Shown: piece after piece, positions 18,617 through 20,287 of the stretch
Layout: every line of letters starts with the position of its first letter
Position numbering within the stretch: position 1 is the stretch's first letter
IMG/VR virus record: IMGVR_UViG_3300031626_000026
Span: 1-20,287 of that record
Length of the DNA: 20,287 nucleotides
Strand: one strand, 5' to 3'
Source: a virus
The notes under the pieces: model-generated
Database searches by the model: none
What the model was told of the DNA's origin: nothing
The model's input: the letters and a program-made list of their open reading frames with translations, nothing else
Translations under genes and position numbers: made by a program

Positions 18617-18729
18617 GGTTTTGGTGGGAATTGTGATTTGATGGGAAACGTCATAATCGCACATTATTTATAGGCGATTTAAGAGCCATACAGAGGGCTA
18701 AATGATTTTAGATAAAAACATACATGGGA

Positions 18730-18867
18730 TTATTTCTTTTTCTTAGGAAATCCAGCTTTCATGTTTGAATAAGCTTTAGATGATACTGTACTTTTAGCTT
18801 TTGATCTTGATGTACCAGCTTTTTTTCTTGCGTTCATGTTGGCGTATAGTCCAGGTTTTTTCTTCAT
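18730..18867 (-). CDS. Small Lys-rich protein (45 aa)
   Basis: A 45-residue, strongly basic protein with AAGGA about 7 bases before its ATG at 18867. It reads MKKKPGLYANMNARKKAGTS, then SKAKSTVSSKAYSNMKAG and a KKKK end. Small proteins beginning MKKKPGLYANI-type are ones I recall from many marine phages, usually at the end of the late operon. The function is unknown; it may bind DNA or RNA or be packaged. It is the last gene of the leftward late operon before the attachment region. Confidence 0.75.
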   Translation of the reverse strand: MKKKPGLYANMNARKKAGTSRSKAKSTVSSKAYSNMKAGFPKKKK

Positions 18868-18882
18868 AATAATTCCTTGTGG

Positions 18883-19137
18883 TCAAGATTTTTTATTTTT
18901 GTTTGCAAAGTTTTTAGCTGCGGCTACAGATCCAAATCCCCATTTCTTTAATGCTAAAGCTTTCCTAGTCGGTTGGCCTTTAGCATCTTTCATAGGGCCT
19001 TTCATGCCAGCGAACCTTGCAGCAAAAGATATTCGCCTTGGATTTGTTCCTTTATTAATTGGAGCTTTCACACCAAAGTGTTTTCTTCCAGCAGCGTTTA
19101 AACCACCTTTCGGATTTTGATGTTTTTTAAGAGCCAT
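18883..19137 (-). CDS. DUF6321-like basic protein (84 aa)
   Basis: An 84-residue basic protein resembling DUF6321: GGLNAAGRKHFG near residues 11-22, KAPINKGTNPRRISFAARFA, then the highly characteristic GMKGPMKDAKGQPTRKALAL near 44-63, ending KKWGFGSVAAAKNFANK. A TTG at 19140 could start the frame three bases earlier, but ATG 19137 with AAAGGA 7 bases upstream is better. It overlaps the endolysin stop by 11 bases. The function of the family is not known to me; DNA binding or a minor virion role fits the charge. Confidence 0.82.
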   Translation of the reverse strand: MALKKHQNPKGGLNAAGRKHFGVKAPINKGTNPRRISFAARFAGMKGPMKDAKGQPTRKALALKKWGFGSVAAAKNFANKNKKS

Positions 19138-19579
19138 CAATTAATCCTTTTCTGTACCCATGAGATTTGTCGTAGGTAAGCAAATCTTTTCTAGGGGTGT
19201 CTGCGACTGAACAATGAACCCAACCAGTATTCCCACCTTTGTAAAACTCTAAGATGAGCTGATCGAAATCTAAAGTTGTTTTAATAAAGTAAGCTAGATC
19301 CATATTGCTAATACCTGGCACTTCAAAATCTACAGCTTGGCCTTTGGTATGTTGACTAGTTGCTTTTGAGCCTATCGCCAGGCAAAGATCAGCACTACGA
19401 AAACCAGAGCTAACTGTAAAAGGTATTCCATAACGATTGCGAACTGGCTGCAAGATTTTTTCTGCCACCATCCGTAGATAATAAATTCCATCTTCGTCTG
19501 GGTTGTTTGGAATACTTTGTCTTTCAGCGGTTTGGCTTTTTGTTAATTCCTCTAGGCTAAAGTTTGCTGATAACATCAT
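19127..19579 (-). CDS. Peptidase M15-type endolysin
   Basis: A 150-residue zinc peptidase expected to cut peptide cross-links of peptidoglycan at the end of infection. Order of motifs: FSLEELTKSQTAERQSIPN (residues 7-25), the helix LRMVAEKILQPVRNRYG, VSSGFRS, SQHTKGQAVDFEV with zinc ligands H77 and D84, then FDQLILEF with E111 and WVHCS with H122. The family usually has G-R-S and S-x-H-x-x-G-x-A-x-D here, which fits. There is no signal peptide, so the enzyme depends on the holin encoded two genes upstream. The upstream sequence (AAAGAAAGAAC) is only a weak ribosome binding site; the ATG overlaps the stop of the 33-residue ORF. Confidence 0.9.
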   Translation of the reverse strand: MMLSANFSLEELTKSQTAERQSIPNNPDEDGIYYLRMVAEKILQPVRNRYGIPFTVSSGFRSADLCLAIGSKATSQHTKGQAVDFEVPGISNMDLAYFIKTTLDFDQLILEFYKGGNTGWVHCSVADTPRKDLLTYDKSHGYRKGLIDGS

Positions 19580-19677
19580 TTTTTTTGTTCTTTCTTTAAT
19601 TCTAAAACATGGAGATGGTAAAAGTAATTTCCAATCTTGTTAAAGAACTTGGATACTCTTAGATAAAACATAATCAT
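19576..19677 (-). CDS. Small protein between holin and endolysin (33 aa)
   Basis: A 33-residue frame coupled at both ends: its ATG overlaps the holin stop (ATGA at 19677-19674) and its stop overlaps the endolysin start (ATGA). It reads MIMFYLRVSKFFNKIGNYFY, then HLHVLELKKEQKK. The first part is aromatic and amphipathic, the end basic. I recall similar proteins with a K-x-G-x-x-x-x-x-L-H pattern from marine phage lysis regions. It may be a holin partner or membrane-associated peptide. The evidence is mainly the perfect gene packing. Confidence 0.55.
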   Translation of the reverse strand: MIMFYLRVSKFFNKIGNYFYHLHVLELKKEQKK

Positions 19678-20036
19678 TTTCTTATCTTTGCTATTGATTT
19701 AAGACCAAAGCTTGCAGCGATTGATGCAAGGATTCCATACTTGATGAAATCTGGTGCGGTGTTTAAAAAAAGAAATCCATCTTTCATGATTGGCTGTAAT
19801 GGTTTGATGAAACTAGCGCCAATAATCATTATAAAAAATATTGTCCAGGCTTCATCTTTCCAAGAGCTATCCATACTAGCGACAGCTTTTTCATCCCAGT
19901 TTCCATCTTGCTCAACACGCTTAACTTGTGCGGCTACTTTAGCCACTTCTAATGTTTGTTTTAATTTAGCTTTTTCTTGCTTACCTTGTAGCCAAGTTCC
20001 AGCCAGAGAAGCTACAGCATTTAAAATAGGTAACAT
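19674..20036 (-). CDS. Holin of the 3TM type
   Basis: A 120-residue protein resembling the GTA-type 3TM holin family, which forms lesions in the inner membrane to release endolysin. The N-terminal 55 residues are amphipathic and charged (LQGKQEKAKLKQTLEVAKVA). SSWKDEAWTIFF then leads into hydrophobic segments FFIMIIGASFIKPLQPIM (about 67-84) and PDFIKYGILASIAASFGLKS (about 95-114). The WKDE-W signature before the first membrane segment and the ASFGL block near the end fit the family. It is followed at once by the 33-residue ORF and the endolysin, the usual lysis order. Length is slightly short but acceptable. Confidence 0.8.
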   Translation of the reverse strand: MLPILNAVASLAGTWLQGKQEKAKLKQTLEVAKVAAQVKRVEQDGNWDEKAVASMDSSWKDEAWTIFFIMIIGASFIKPLQPIMKDGFLFLNTAPDFIKYGILASIAASFGLKSIAKIRK

Positions 20037-20044
20037 TTTATCTC

Positions 20045-20245
20045 CTAATAAACTTGAACTTTCTTGGGATCTATATTTGTTTGAAGTTTACAAATACATT
20101 TATATAATTGTGGCTCACCGCCCTTTTTATACTCTTGATTGTTCAGACCTTCTTTGTAGAAATTACAATCAGTAATGCTTTTAAAATGCACATTACTATT
20201 TTGAGGAGCGCCATTGATAAAGCAAGCTAGTAGAAATGTGATCAC
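20045..20245 (-). CDS. Small exported protein, spanin-like candidate (66 aa)
   Basis: A 66-residue protein with GTG start at 20243-20245, overlapping the upstream stop in GTGA. The N-terminus MITFLLACFINGAP is a short hydrophobic, possibly secreted or lipoprotein-type segment (Cys at residue 8). A periplasmic-looking part with further cysteines follows (ITDCNFYKEGLNNQEYK and YKCICKL). Similar small Cys-containing proteins accompany holin and endolysin genes in marine phages, from memory. An outer-membrane spanin role would fit location and export, but no coiled coil or clear lipobox is visible, so the function is uncertain. Confidence 0.62.
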   Translation of the reverse strand: MITFLLACFINGAPQNSNVHFKSITDCNFYKEGLNNQEYKKGGEPQLYKCICKLQTNIDPKKVQVY

Positions 20246-20287
20246 TTTGCTATATCTCTTAGGCTTTTCATTACATCATCTATGCTA
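20242..20287 (-). CDS. C-terminal end of an upstream late gene, partial
   Basis: The last 14 codons (SIDDVMKSLRDIAK) of a frame entering from the right edge, ending with TGA that overlaps the next GTG start in GTGA. The coupling fits the rest of the late operon. Too little is visible to name it. Confidence 0.4.
   Translation of the reverse strand, partial: SIDDVMKSLRDIAK

Noticed and set aside
18660-18729. Possible terminator after the late operon (AGCC/GGCT arms near 18682-18702)
   Set aside because: The stem is 4 bp with an 8-base loop and no good T-tract on the minus strand.
19610-19663. Plus-strand frame of 17 codons starting at an ATG near 19610
   Set aside because: Too short, antisense to the better supported 33-residue ORF, and without a ribosome binding site.
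1-20287. Diversity-generating retroelement, suspected because of the Bbp19-like head gene
   Set aside because: No reverse transcriptase frame and no paired template/variable repeat were seen in the window; it could lie in the unseen tail region.
1-20287. CRISPR array, insertion sequence or rRNA gene
   Set aside because: No regularly spaced repeats, no transposase-like frame and no rRNA-like sequence were found. The only tandem repeat is the 18-bp one inside a coding sequence.

Overview
The window is an AT-rich stretch of a temperate tailed phage, most likely a short-tailed (podovirus-type) phage of a marine proteobacterium. The head genes are those of phages with a T7-type portal, a short major capsid protein and a Bbp19-like protein. 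Several small proteins (DUF6321, DUF6362, DUF6378, a 3TM holin and a 45-residue Lys-rich protein) are ones I associate with marine phages. The host cannot be named from the sequence. Family assignments are from memory of the families; no search was run.

Layout: (a) 1-6941, minus strand, head and packaging genes in transcription order: small terminase, large terminase, two small proteins sharing a C-terminal motif, portal, Bbp19-like, scaffold, small protein, major capsid, decoration-like protein (cut by the left edge). (b) 7071-9309, plus strand, a cargo block centred on the antirestriction protein ArdA and ending in a small HTH regulator. It has its own promoter and two copies of one hairpin leader. 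(c) 9327-13186, minus strand, an early operon: Cro-like regulator, VRR-NUC nuclease, Cys-rich protein, C5 cytosine methyltransferase, PAPS-reductase-like protein, DUF6378, a repeat-containing protein and DUF6362. (d) 13187-14271, immunity region with divergent promoters, palindromes, a short unlisted ORF and a CI-like repressor. (e) 14272-16990, plus strand, recombination operon: RecB/Cas4-like exonuclease, small membrane protein, winged-helix protein, candidate annealing protein, candidate ssDNA-binding protein and excisionase-like protein. (f) 16987-18222, minus strand, tyrosine integrase. (g) 18223-18729, a gene-free attachment region holding what looks like the 3' end of a host tRNA (attP core) and repeated CTCGTAGG sites. 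(h) 18730-20287, minus strand, end of the late operon with lysis genes: spanin-like or exported protein, holin, 33-residue protein, M15 endolysin, DUF6321 and a Lys-rich protein.

The logic is lambda-like. A CI/Cro-type switch at 13.0-14.2 kb separates a leftward early operon from a rightward recombination operon. Integrase and attP sit beyond the latter. All late genes lie on the minus strand, running off the left edge and, if the genome is circular, re-entering at the right edge as the lysis genes. Both flanks of attP are phage genes, so this is probably the free (circular or permuted) form rather than an integrated prophage.

The most unusual feature is inside the methyltransferase gene. 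A second 309-codon frame on the same strand also reads as a conserved protein type, with four W(P/S)TP motifs and an ending like LSPGFVEYLMGFPDGW, and it has its own ribosome binding site. Other points worth a look are an SD-covering inverted repeat before the exonuclease gene, a terminator placed directly before the small terminase gene, a duplicated 5' leader in the ArdA block, and shared TTGACGT-type sites at several phage promoters.
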